Shown: in pieces, positions 1 through 5,992 of the stretch
Position numbering within the stretch: position 1 is the stretch's first letter
Layout: the number at the start of each line of letters is the position of its first letter
Assembly: GCA_003022815.1 (NCBI GenBank)
Contig: PXSL01000070.1
Location: 1-15,503 of the forward strand
DNA length: 15,503 nt
Reading direction: 5' to 3'
Source: Halobacteriales archaeon SW_5_68_122
Lineage (GTDB): Archaea > Halobacteriota > Halobacteria > Halobacteriales > Haloarculaceae
Position numbers and translations under genes: made by a program
Notes under the pieces: model-generated
Told to the model about the DNA's origin: nothing
What the model saw: only the letters and a program-made list of their open reading frames with translations
The model's database searches: none

Positions 1-726
1 GGCGCCGTTGTACCGCCAGACGGAGCCGCCGCCGCCGACGGCCCAGACGTCGTCCGACCCGTCGCTGTCGATACCGTAGAGGCTGTTGTCCGTGTCCGGT
101 ATGCCGATCCGCTCGTAGGTCGTCCCGTCATCGGTCTCGAAGACGCTGGCGTTGGTGTTGAGCACGTGTCCGGATCGCTCGTCGTAGAAGTCGATGGCAG
201 GGAAGCCGTCTCCCTGGCCGACGCCGACGGAGTCCCACGTGCCGCTCCTGCCGTTGTTGAAGCTGTAGGAAATACTGCCGGAGTCGTCGGCGACGTAGAC
301 GTTGGCCTCGCCGCTCTCGCCGGTGACGGCGATGTCGTTGAAGTTGCCCGTGTTGTCTTCGGGTTCGCCACGGTCGTTGATGTTGCCCGTCGTCACGTCG
401 TACTCGCCGATGGCGCCGGAGGCGCCGGCGAACCACAGCCGCTCACCGTCGTCAGTGACGTCCGCGCCGAGAAGTTCACGGCCGTCGCCCGTGACGCCGC
501 CATCAGTGACCTTTCTCCACCCCTGCTCGGTTCGCTCGAGGACGACGCCGTCCTGGCCGACGGCGTAGGCGTTATCACTCGCGTAGGTGACGTCGTGGAG
601 CGACCCGTCGGTCGGCGTCTCTTCAGTTCTCCACTCCGCTTCGGCCGCCGCCCGGCCCACGAGAGTCGCTGACGCGAAGGCTGTACCTGCCGCTTTTATC
701 ACTGTCCGGCGGTTTATCGTCCTCAC
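1..726 (-). CDS. Tat-secreted beta-propeller-like surface protein (partial)
   Basis: Reading from a GTG at 726 to the window edge gives 242 codons without a stop, so the C-terminus lies outside. The N-terminus is a Tat signal: RRTVIKAAG at about residues 7-15, then a short Ala-rich hydrophobic stretch and an AAA region near residue 28. The rest is acidic, rich in Gly, Asp, Asn and Thr, with recurring blades of the type AYAVGQDG, LWFAGASG, VYVADDSG and VWAVGGGG about 40-50 residues apart. This resembles the YCF48/BNR-like propellers of haloarchaeal secreted proteins. It probably folds outside the cell after Tat export; no catalytic motif is visible. An in-frame stop just upstream supports the GTG start. 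A TTTATA element on this strand at 773-778 would give a leader of about 20 bases. Exact function is unknown. Confidence 0.8.
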   Translation of the reverse strand, partial: MRTINRRTVIKAAGTAFASATLVGRAAAEAEWRTEETPTDGSLHDVTYASDNAYAVGQDGVVLERTEQGWRKVTDGGVTGDGRELLGADVTDDGERLWFAGASGAIGEYDVTTGNINDRGEPEDNTGNFNDIAVTGESGEANVYVADDSGSISYSFNNGRSGTWDSVGVGQGDGFPAIDFYDERSGHVLNTNASVFETDDGTTYERIGIPDTDNSLYGIDSDGSDDVWAVGGGGSVWRYNGA

Positions 727-770
727 AACGTGTAATACGAGTGAACACTAACTTATTGTTTTCGATTGCA

Positions 771-780
771 CGTATAAATT
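771..780 (-). promoter_or_regulatory. TATA box for the beta-propeller gene
   Basis: On the minus strand this reads AATTTATACG, an archaeal TATA element in an AT-rich stretch that is rare in this GC-rich window. It lies about 50 bases before the GTG start at 726, implying a leader of about 20-25 bases. On the plus strand it reads TATAAA, but no convincing plus-strand gene follows. Confidence 0.5.
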
Positions 781-962
781 CATATGCTAAACTCGTACAA
801 CGGCTTTGCTCCATCGATGACGGCTACCGGTCTCATGACGACGTCAACGACGGTTGCCGCGGCCGTCCGGGTGTCGGCACCGTACTTCCGGCCTCAGCGT
901 TCGGCCCTCGAGTCGACGTGTCCGGCGTCGCCGGGGTTGGCCCGGACGGCCGGTGTTTGTTG

Positions 963-1686
963 TCACGAGGAGCGCCGCGAGACGTCGACCGTCAGGCCGT
1001 CCTGGGCCACCCGCACCTCGCCGTCGAACCGCTCCTGAACGGACTCGACCATCGCGTCGTGTTCGCCGTCGGTGTGTGGGTAGAGGTGCGTCAGGTAGAC
1101 GCGGCCGATGTCGTTGCCGGCTAACACCTCGCCAAGCTGCGAGGGCGTGGGGTGGTTGTCGACGTCGATGTCGTCCGGGAACGAGCAGTCGTGCGCCAGG
1201 AGCGCCGATCCGTCGGCGAGGTCCGCCACGGCGTCCGTTGCCTCCGAGTCCCCCGAGAAGGTGAAAACGGCGTCGTCGGTCTCGAAGCGGTAGGCCGTAG
1301 CCGGCGACCGAGAACGACCTCGGCGAGGCCTCCCGGAAGGTGAACTCGAAGCGGCCGGCCATGTACTCATGGACCGAAAGCAGGTCCTCGACGAGTGCCC
1401 GGGTACCCTCGGGACCGACGATCTCGAGTTCAGTCTCGCCGGCCAGCCACCGCGCCTTCAGCAGCGGCATGAGGTCCGAGACGTGGTCGAGATGGTGGTG
1501 CGTCAGGAGGACGGTCCCGATGCCCTCGTAGCCGACGTCGGTCGCCGCGAGGCCGTGCAGCGCGCCGCTGCCGCAGTCCACGAGCAGCGGGTCGGCGTCG
1601 CCGTCCGGGTCCTCTAGTAGGAGGCCGGTCTGGACCCGCTCGCCGGTGGACATCGCCGACCCGGTTCCGAGGAAGGTGACGTGCAT
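963..1686 (-). pseudogene. Metallo-beta-lactamase-fold hydrolase (RNase Z-like), frame-broken
   Basis: The gene starts at ATG 1686 (MHVTFLGTGSA), the typical N-terminus of RNase Z/arylsulfatase-like MBL proteins. Zinc motif H-x-H-x-D-H is present at residues 63-68 (THHHLDH), followed by a DLMPLL helix. The first frame is good to about residue 130 (near base 1297). Coding then continues in another frame with TAYRFETDDAVFTFSGDSEA, LLAHDCSFP (zinc ligand Asp) and THLYPH, ending at the TGA at 963-965. The two parts join like one protein, but the span is 724 nt, not a multiple of three. In this family the segment before the YRFET strand usually carries a further stretch ending in a His-Ser motif, so perhaps 30-50 nt are missing rather than a single base. 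Probable role: metal-dependent phosphodiesterase or RNA/nucleotide hydrolase in the cytoplasm. As written it would not yield full-length enzyme. Confidence 0.8.
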
Positions 1687-1824
1687 GTGCGGACGGTCGG
1701 GCGGCGACGACAAGTGCGCTGTGGTGGGTCCCGTCGGTCCTCGGCTCCACGCCTGACCGGACGAAACCTCGGCGGCCGCCCGCCATTTAGAGTGGTTATG
1801 CTGGCGCGCCCGCAACGGCCGACG

Positions 1825-2190
1825 ATGCCGAACGACGACGCGTCCGCCCCCTGTGACCGCTGTGGCGGGACCGCAGAACGGACCGACGACGGCGGCGTCC
1901 CCGTCTTCGAGTGTGCCGACTGCAGGAACGTGCTCGGACTGGCGGCCGCGGGCGCGCCCGGCGGTAAGGCCGGAGAGTCGGCGCCGTCCGAGGGGTCCGG
2001 TAGCCTCTCCGCCGGCACGGTGACCGTGACCGACGGCAGCCTTGACCGCCTGCTCGGCTTGCTCGACGCCGAGGCGCCCGAGGAGCGGCGCATCGCCGCT
2101 GAGCGGCTCCTCGTCGATGTCGGGAGCACTACCATCGAGATCACCGGCGCGGACGAGGGTATCGAACTCCGGGAGCGACGCGAGGACTGA
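1825..2190 (+). CDS. Small zinc-ribbon protein of unknown function
   Basis: A 121-residue acidic protein. Near the N-terminus it has C-D-R-C-G-G, then about 20 residues later C-A-D-C, a compact four-cysteine zinc ribbon. An Ala/Gly/Ser linker follows, then a predicted helical part (GSLDRLLGLLDAEAPEERR, AAERLL) and a beta-like tail (TTIEITGADEGIELRERRED). The ATG at 1825 is chosen over one at 1798 because the zinc ribbon follows it closely and TATA-like bases (ATTTAGAG at 1785-1792 or GGTTATGC at 1795-1802) lie at the right distance for a leaderless or near-leaderless mRNA. It is divergent from the MBL hydrolase. Small zinc ribbons are common in haloarchaea and may bind nucleic acid or protein; nothing here fixes the partner. 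Confidence 0.75.
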   Translation: MPNDDASAPCDRCGGTAERTDDGGVPVFECADCRNVLGLAAAGAPGGKAGESAPSEGSGSLSAGTVTVTDGSLDRLLGLLDAEAPEERRIAAERLLVDVGSTTIEITGADEGIELRERRED

Positions 2191-2742
2191 CCAGCGGGGG
2201 CGGCCCGCAACGAACCGCCGGCTATCAGCTTTCAGCCGCTGACTCGTCGGAGCAGGCCGGCGAACTCGGGGCGATGCTGGCCGTCGACAATAATTGACTG
2301 CCGGCGCTGCCGCCATCGGGCAAACGAGTAGGCCGTCCCCTCGTCCAGTTCCAGGCACGATGCAGGATGACCGTTCGAGAGCCCGAACTGTTACGATCGG
2401 TCCGTGTGACCAAGGTCAGGAACACGCCGAGGAGAACGCCGCTCCTTTGTGGAGGGTGGCATCGTGAGCCTCGGCCGCCTGCGATCGGCGACAGCAGCCG
2501 GCCCGCGACGTATGGGGAACTCCGCGACCGGAACCACCTGCGCTTCGCCGTCGCGGCGCTGAACGCCGCGCTCGTCGCCGTCTCCACTGGCCCAGCGTGT
2601 TCGACCGGCGAACGCTACTCGAACGGAGCGTCCGGACGAGTATTTCGTCGCTCGCCGCACGGATGCAGTATGTAGATGTCATTGGCCATAAAATTTGTAA
2701 GTGTCCTCCGAGAAAACTTGATTATCCGGTGACAATCCGACA
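2191..2742. other. Gene-poor stretch with possible gene remnants
   Basis: I find no convincing intact gene in these 550 bases. Codon composition in all open frames is poor. One plus-strand stretch at 2511-2585 reads YGELRDRNHLRFAVAALNAA, followed by a few more hydrophobic residues. It looks like the start of a membrane segment. The following bases are open in another frame (FDRRTLLERS, AARMQYVDVIGHK) up to a stop at the small ORF that starts at 2743. This pattern suggests a decayed gene, but I do not recognise the parent. AT-rich bases at 2688-2696 (ATAAAATTT) may be a promoter for the small ORF. Confidence 0.3.
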
Positions 2743-2927
2743 ATGACGAACGAACCCGACGCCGAGGAGAATCCGGGGGAGTCCGCCGGCGACCTCTGGA
2801 CGGAGGTGCGGACCGACGTCGAGTCCCTCTTCGGGGAGGAGCGGTCGAGAAACTGGAGGACGAACACGACGACCTCAGAGTCGTCCCGTACAACGCCTGT
2901 CAGATGACCATCCGGAAAGAGAAGTAG
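2743..2927 (+). pseudogene. Small acidic protein of unknown function, single-base frameshift
   Basis: ATG 2743 opens MTNEPDAEENPGESAGDLWT followed by EVRTDVESLFGEE. At about 2840 the protein-like sequence moves to another frame and continues AVEKLEDEHDDLRVVPYNAC then QMTIRKEK, ending at TAG 2925-2927. Both parts have haloarchaeal acidic composition and join smoothly if one base is restored before 2841, giving about 61 residues. In the uncorrected frame the ORF ends at a TGA near 2904 with an unlikely Thr/Arg-rich tail. The family is not recognised. The C-terminal VVPYNACQMTIRKEK could be a small beta hairpin. It is convergent with the epimerase gene, 62 bases away. Confidence 0.5.
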
Positions 2928-2989
2928 AGAACCCGAATGCGCGGCCCGTCCGGGTCCTGAACTGCGAAGTACGCTCGACGTCGAGTGGG

Positions 2990-3786
2990 TCAGTCGTACT
3001 GGGCACAGACCCGCCGTATTCCCTCGCGGAACTCGATCTGTGGTTTCCAGCCGGTCGCCTCCCGCATCTTCGATGGGTCGGCACAGGTGTCGTGGACGTA
3101 CACCGACTCGGGAATCGGGTTCTCGACGTACTCGGGGTCGATGTCGGTCCCCAGTTCTTCGTTGAGCATCTCGACGACAGTGTTGAACGAGTAAGCCCCG
3201 CCGGTGCCGAGGTTGTAGACGCCGTCCAGTCGGTGCTCGGCGGCCTGTTCGAGGCCGCGAACAATGTCGTCGACGTGGGTGAAGTCGCGCGTCTGGGTGC
3301 CGTCGCCGTACAGTTTCGGCGAGCGACCGTTGGCGATATCGTCGGCGAACTGCGCGATGACGTTGGCGTACTCGCCTTTGTGTTCCTCGGCGCCGCCGTA
3401 GCCCTGGTACACCGAGAAGAAGCGCATCCCGGCCACGAGATCGAGGAGGTGGAGGCGTAGACGACCGTTTCACAGCCGTTCTGTCGGGCCTGCTCGACGG
3501 TGTTGACGAACCCCTCGACGTTGACGCGGGCGCCAGTCTGGGGGTCCTCCTCGTGCATCGCGTACGAGGACAGTGCCGCAAGGTGGAACACCACGTCGAC
3601 GTCCGTCGGGAGGCCCTCGGCGAGGACGCTCCTCGCCTGGTACTCGACGTTTTCGTCGAGGTTTGTGGGCGTTCCGAGGTGTTCATCGTCGACGACGATG
3701 ACGTCGTTGTCGGTGGCCAGCGCGTTCGTGAGATTCGATCCGATGAATCCTGCGCCGCCCGTGACCAGCACGCGCTTGTCCTGCAT
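2990..3786 (-). pseudogene. NAD-dependent nucleotide-sugar epimerase/dehydratase, catalytic centre missing
   Basis: Extended SDR family (GalE/RfaD-like). ATG 3786 gives MQDKRVLVTGGAGFIGSNLT with the Rossmann G-x-x-G-x-x-G at residues 10-16. DVVFHLAALSS and VYASTSSI (to residue 116) match family landmarks. At about 3438 the sequence jumps directly to VAGMRFFSVYQGYGG in another frame, then LYGDGTQTRDFTHVDDIVRG, YNLGTGGAYS and ATGWKPQIEF to the TGA at 2990-2992. In intact members about 45-55 residues lie between these points, including the catalytic Tyr-x-x-x-Lys. That segment is absent, and the remaining span (797 nt) is out of frame. The product would have no active site. Original role: epimerising or dehydrating a nucleotide sugar for surface glycans or exopolysaccharide. 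It lies downstream of, and in the same direction as, the beta-helix lipoprotein gene. Confidence 0.85.
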
Positions 3787-3907
3787 ACTGAGTATACTTC
3801 CAATGTATGTCGACCCCGATTTCAATTTACGGGTATCGAGTCGGCCCTTAGCGGCGTGCCGTCCGCAGTGTCGACTCGATGCCGACTGTCGGCGCCGCTC
3901 TCAGGTG

Positions 3908-4725
3908 CTAGTTACGATTCCCGGCTTTGCAGTCGACGAGCTCGGAGTGCAGATGCCCCTCGCTGTTGTCGATGTGATGGACTCTGATGTTTCGAGTGCG
4001 GTCGTACTGTTCGAGCCCACGGTCCAGCCGATTGTCCGGAGCGGTGCCGAGGTAGACGATCTCACCGTTGTGACCCTCCGAATCGCCGAAAATCCAGTCC
4101 GTGCCGGCCGGGTCGATGATCTTGAACCCGCCAATCTCGGAGTCCTTGAACTGGACACTGTTGATGAGCGACTGCCCCGCGCCGCCGAGCTGGTATGGTG
4201 ACACGACGAGGCCTTCGAGATACTCGTCGGGGTCGTCTGATCCCTGTCGATGAGACTGAGCTTACCCGGATGGCACGAGTCGGGGTCCTCCGTCGCGGCC
4301 GGATCGTGAAGCCCGGTGATGGTCAGACCGGTCAAATATGTGTAACTCTCGTTGATATCCAGCGCGAGCTGATCCTTTCCCTCGGGGGGTCGTAACACGG
4401 CGTCCGGCGGGCCGGTTAGGGTGAACGGCTCCCCGGGGCTGCCCCCGGTGGTGAGGTCGACGAGTTCGGTATACTCGCCAGGGTGGACGTATACGGTGTC
4501 GCCAGGGTCCGCGAAATCGGTGGCTCGGTCGGTAGACGTCAGGGCGTCGTCCGGCGCCCCGGAGTTGAGCGGACTCTCCTCCGGCTTGACGTGGATGGTG
4601 GTAGCGCCGTCGTCATCGGAGACACCCTTATCGACCGGAAAGTATCCGAGACAGCTCGTTAGCCCCCCGGCCGCCGTTGCGGCCATCGCGAGCGTCTGTC
4701 TGCGTGATACGCCTTGATCGGCCAT
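3908..4725 (-). pseudogene. Tat lipoprotein with right-handed beta-helix, frameshifted and probably truncated
   Basis: ATG 4725 (or GTG 4731) gives MADQGVSRRQTLAMAATAAG, a Tat signal with twin Arg, followed by LTSC, a lipobox typical of haloarchaeal Tat lipoproteins. DPGDTVYVHPGEYTE, PFTLTGPPDAVL and YLTGLTITGL are right-handed parallel beta-helix rungs, as in pectate-lyase-like or NosD-like proteins. Near 4205-4250 the frame changes: LSLIDRDQ is followed in another frame by DDPDEYLEGLVVSPYQLGG. Later rungs include SEIGGFKIIDPAGTDWIFG and IRVHHIDNSEGHLHSELVDC, then a stop at 3908-3910. Such helices usually continue further after HHIDNSEG, so the 3' end also looks lost. Likely an extracytoplasmic membrane-anchored polysaccharide-binding or -cleaving protein. 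It precedes the epimerase gene by about 120 bases, which suits a glycan locus. Confidence 0.7.
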
Positions 4726-4783
4726 ATTCACGCAGTAATCGTGAACCGATGAAAGAGTTTGGCCTGTAGACGTATTGTCAGCT

Positions 4784-4805
4784 GCTCACGAGTAAACTCG
4801 TGGGC
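4784..4805 (-). repeat. Hairpin, IS605-type end
   Basis: A 10-bp stem, one G-T pair included, closing a two-base AA gap. The core is CACGAGT-AA-ACTCGTG. On the minus strand it reads AGCCCACGAG-TTTA-CTCGTGAGC, resembling right-end hairpins of haloarchaeal IS1341-type elements. Between it and the next module, bases 4842-4880 form a nested stem: GAAAGCC pairs with GGCTTTC and CCGTG with CACGG. Confidence 0.55.
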
Positions 4806-5022
4806 TTGTCAGTGGGACTCCCGAGTGTCGCGCTCCCGGCCCGAAAGCCACATGCCGCCGTGCTTTCTAACACGGGGCTTTCTCAGGTGGCTTCCGTGTC
4901 GGGAGTCGGAGGGACTCAATCAATGTCCCCTGACTCCGAGGCTGGCTGACGGACAGCCCGTCCCACCGACCACTTCTGGGCCTGTGGAACGTACACATGC
5001 GTTCGATTCGGAGTCACATCAA

Positions 5023-5064
5023 GCTTACGCGCTTTCTCCCACCTCTAAAGGGGTGGGCTTCCGC
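5023..5064 (-). repeat. Hairpin module copy 1 (GCTTACGCG - stem - CTTCCGC)
   Basis: The stem CCCACCTC (5038-5045) pairs with GGGGTGGG (5050-5057) around a TAAA loop (TTTA on the minus strand). It is flanked by GCTTACGCG and CTTCCGC, both repeated exactly around the second hairpin at 5484-5527. Confidence 0.6.
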
Positions 5065-5067
5065 ACT

Positions 5068-5098
5068 GTTACCGCTGTGACATCCTCCGCGCGGTAAC
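5068..5098. repeat. Inverted repeat GTTACCGC / GCGGTAAC
   Basis: Perfect 8-bp arms at 5068-5075 and 5091-5098 with a 15-base spacer that reads GCGGAGGATGTCACA on the minus strand. It directly abuts hairpin module copy 1 and may be part of the same element end. Confidence 0.5.
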
Positions 5099-5378
5099 CG
5101 GAGAGAGAGCGAAGCTCCCTCAGGCAGTCGGGCGTTGCCCGACGACGGCGCGGCTTCCCTCCGCCGCGCGGCGGCTAGTTTGGGACCCTTGGGTTTGCAC
5201 ACCGACGAGTGCAGGGAGTGCCACGCCCCCGTTACTCCTATCCCGTGGGGGATTCAGAGGTATCTTGATGTTTTGTGTCGGTACCCTGCTCCTCTCCCGC
5301 AGGGGATACCTGCGAGAACTGGGCAGGAATCCTGAAGTTGTCCGATTGTCCCGACATGGGGGCGGTCGTGCCGTGGTT

Positions 5379-5422
5379 CGAGAGACGAACTCTCTCGTCA
5401 TTACGAAAATCGAAGATTTTCG
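5379..5422. repeat. Two consecutive perfect hairpins
   Basis: CGAGAGA (5379-5385) pairs with TCTCTCG (5391-5397) over a 5-base loop. Six bases later CGAAAATC (5404-5411) pairs with GATTTTCG (5415-5422) over a GAA loop. Both are perfect. They lie in non-coding DNA upstream of the HNH reading frame. Confidence 0.6.
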
Positions 5423-5483
5423 AACGACCTCGGTTGGATGTGCAGACGTGGCGACCGGGAAAAAACCCTCAGCATTCCCCGAG

Positions 5484-5527
5484 GCTTACGCGATTCATGC
5501 TCGGCCTGAAGGCCGGGATTCTTCCGC
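5484..5527 (-). repeat. Hairpin module copy 2 (GCTTACGCG - stem - CTTCCGC)
   Basis: Stem CGGCCT (5502-5507) pairs with AGGCCG (5510-5515). On the minus strand it reads AATCCCGGCC-TTCA-GGCCG. GCTTACGCG (5484-5492) and CTTCCGC (5521-5527) flank it, as in copy 1, 461 bases away in the same orientation. It overlaps the first codons of the HNH reading frame. Confidence 0.6.
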
Positions 5528-5802
5528 TGAACCAGGATAGCTCACGGTACGGGGGCAGGTGGGCGACGGCACGCGAGCAGACACTCGAGCGCGATGGGGC
5601 TCGCCAGCACTGTGGTCGCGACGGCGGAAAGACACGCCTGGAAGTCCATCACATCATCCCAGTCCGCCGATTTCGGGAATCCCCGGATGCCGACCTGAAG
5701 AATACACACGAGCTGTCGAACCTCGTGATGCTCTGCAAACGGTGCCACCCGAAGGCAGAACACGGGAAACTGAACTTCGAATCCGGCGCAGAACCTCCAT
5801 GA
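5497..5802 (+). pseudogene. HNH endonuclease fragment, N-terminus replaced, one zinc Cys missing
   Basis: From about residue 17 the frame has RYGGRWATAREQTLERDG, the usual lead-in of haloarchaeal HNH nucleases. The HNH core follows: QHCGRDGG, LEVHHIIPVRRF (catalytic His pair), ELSNLVMLCKRCHPKAEHGKL (Asn plus C-x-x-C-H), ending at TGA 5800-5802. The family normally has C-x-x-C before the HHI strand. Here only the second Cys remains (ARQHCG), consistent with loss of one codon. The first possible ATG (5497) lies inside an IS605-type hairpin, so the original N-terminus has probably been replaced by the inserted element. Intact relatives cut DNA nonspecifically, or as homing or restriction enzymes. 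With one zinc ligand gone this copy may be unstable or inactive. It lies 78 bases before the tRNA gene. Confidence 0.65.
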
Positions 5803-5844
5803 CATACCGTAGTGCTGTCTCCGAGAGTGGCGTGAAAAAGTAGG

Positions 5845-5851
5845 TTTTATA
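5845..5851 (+). promoter_or_regulatory. TATA box of the tRNA gene
   Basis: TTTTATA, centred about 32 bases before the first base of the tRNA, fits archaeal TBP/TFB-driven transcription starting a few bases before the mature 5' end. A short T-run (TTTT at 5989-5992) just after the gene could end transcription. Confidence 0.6.
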
Positions 5852-5879
5852 CGATGTCGTCCCCGACTTTCGCCTGCAG

Positions 5880-5987
5880 GCTCGCTTGGTGTAGTCCGGC
5901 CAATCATATCGGCCTTTCGAGTTTTAAGGGGGCAACCCTTTGAAACGGGGATAGCCGATGACAGGGGTTCAAATCCCCTAGCGAGCA
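5880..5987 (+). tRNA. tRNA-Glu (anticodon UUC) with a 33-nt intron
   Basis: Acceptor GCTCGCT (5880-5886) pairs with AGCGAGC (5980-5986), with discriminator A5987; no CCA is encoded. The T arm is AGGGG-TTCAAAT-CCCCT (5963-5979). Anticodon stem TCGGC (5909-5913) pairs with GCCGA (5954-5958), and the spliced loop is CTTTCGA, giving anticodon TTC for glutamate. An insert of 33 bases (5920-5952) lies after position 37, the usual archaeal intron site. The precursor folds into a bulge-helix-bulge: anticodon stem, three-base bulge ATA, helix CUUU/GGGG, bulge CGA, then helix GUUU/AAAC inside the intron. Cuts after the second base of each bulge restore the loop exactly. The mature tRNA is 75 nt, normal for tRNA-Glu. 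The central helix relies on three G-U pairs, so it is weak. Confidence 0.92.
5920..5952 (+). other. tRNA-Glu intron (bulge-helix-bulge type)
   Basis: This 33-nt intron lies between positions 37 and 38 of the tRNA. Its body forms a strong stem: GTTTTAAGGG pairs with CCCTTTGAAAC (one bulged T) around GGCAA. It is too short for a box C/D guide, unlike the long haloarchaeal tRNA-Trp intron. The exact borders follow from requiring a 7-base anticodon loop and cleavage within both 3-base bulges. Confidence 0.88.
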
Positions 5988-5992
5988 GTTTT

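Larger units (their letters stand above)
4784..5527 (-). mobile_element. IS200/IS605-like hairpin-end remnants without transposase (possible non-autonomous element)
   Basis: This 740-base stretch has no credible ORF but holds several hairpins. Three share a style when read on the minus strand: an (A)AGCCC or AATCCC lead, a GC stem, a TTTA or TTCA loop, and the return stem (5502-5515, 5038-5057, 4784-4805). Two of them sit in the same module on the plus strand: GCTTACGCG, hairpin, CTTCCGC at 5023-5064 and 5484-5527. Same-strand hairpins near both ends are the hallmark of IS200/IS605 elements. Haloarchaea carry many IS1341-type (tnpB-only) copies, and transposase-less derivatives called PATEs. 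I see no tnpA or tnpB remnant, so this is a decayed or non-autonomous copy, or two nested ones. Further stems at 5068-5098, 5128-5142, 5161-5174, 5379-5397 and 5404-5422 suggest a structured transcript. The family assignment rests on hairpin style only. Confidence 0.5.

Noticed and set aside
784..1264. Plus-strand frames downstream of the AT-rich promoter region
   Set aside because: They are antisense to the MBL hydrolase gene or low-complexity, and ATG 784 is too close to the TATA box to be expressed from it.
844..2358. 504-residue minus-strand frame
   Set aside because: Only the part starting at MHVTFLGTGS (1686) is protein-like; the upstream part is antisense to the zinc-ribbon gene.
4759..5202. 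Reading frames at 4759-5097 (plus) and 5014-5202 (minus)
   Set aside because: They run through hairpins and repeats with poor codon bias; no TnpB or other family residues are recognisable.
4784..5802. IscB/IsrB (HEARO) system
   Set aside because: The HNH protein is short and shows no RuvC motifs or PLMP-type N-terminus.
5880..5987. tRNA-Glu as attachment site of an integrated element
   Set aside because: I found no second copy of the tRNA 3' end and no integrase in the window, and the accessory DNA lies on the 5' side of the tRNA.
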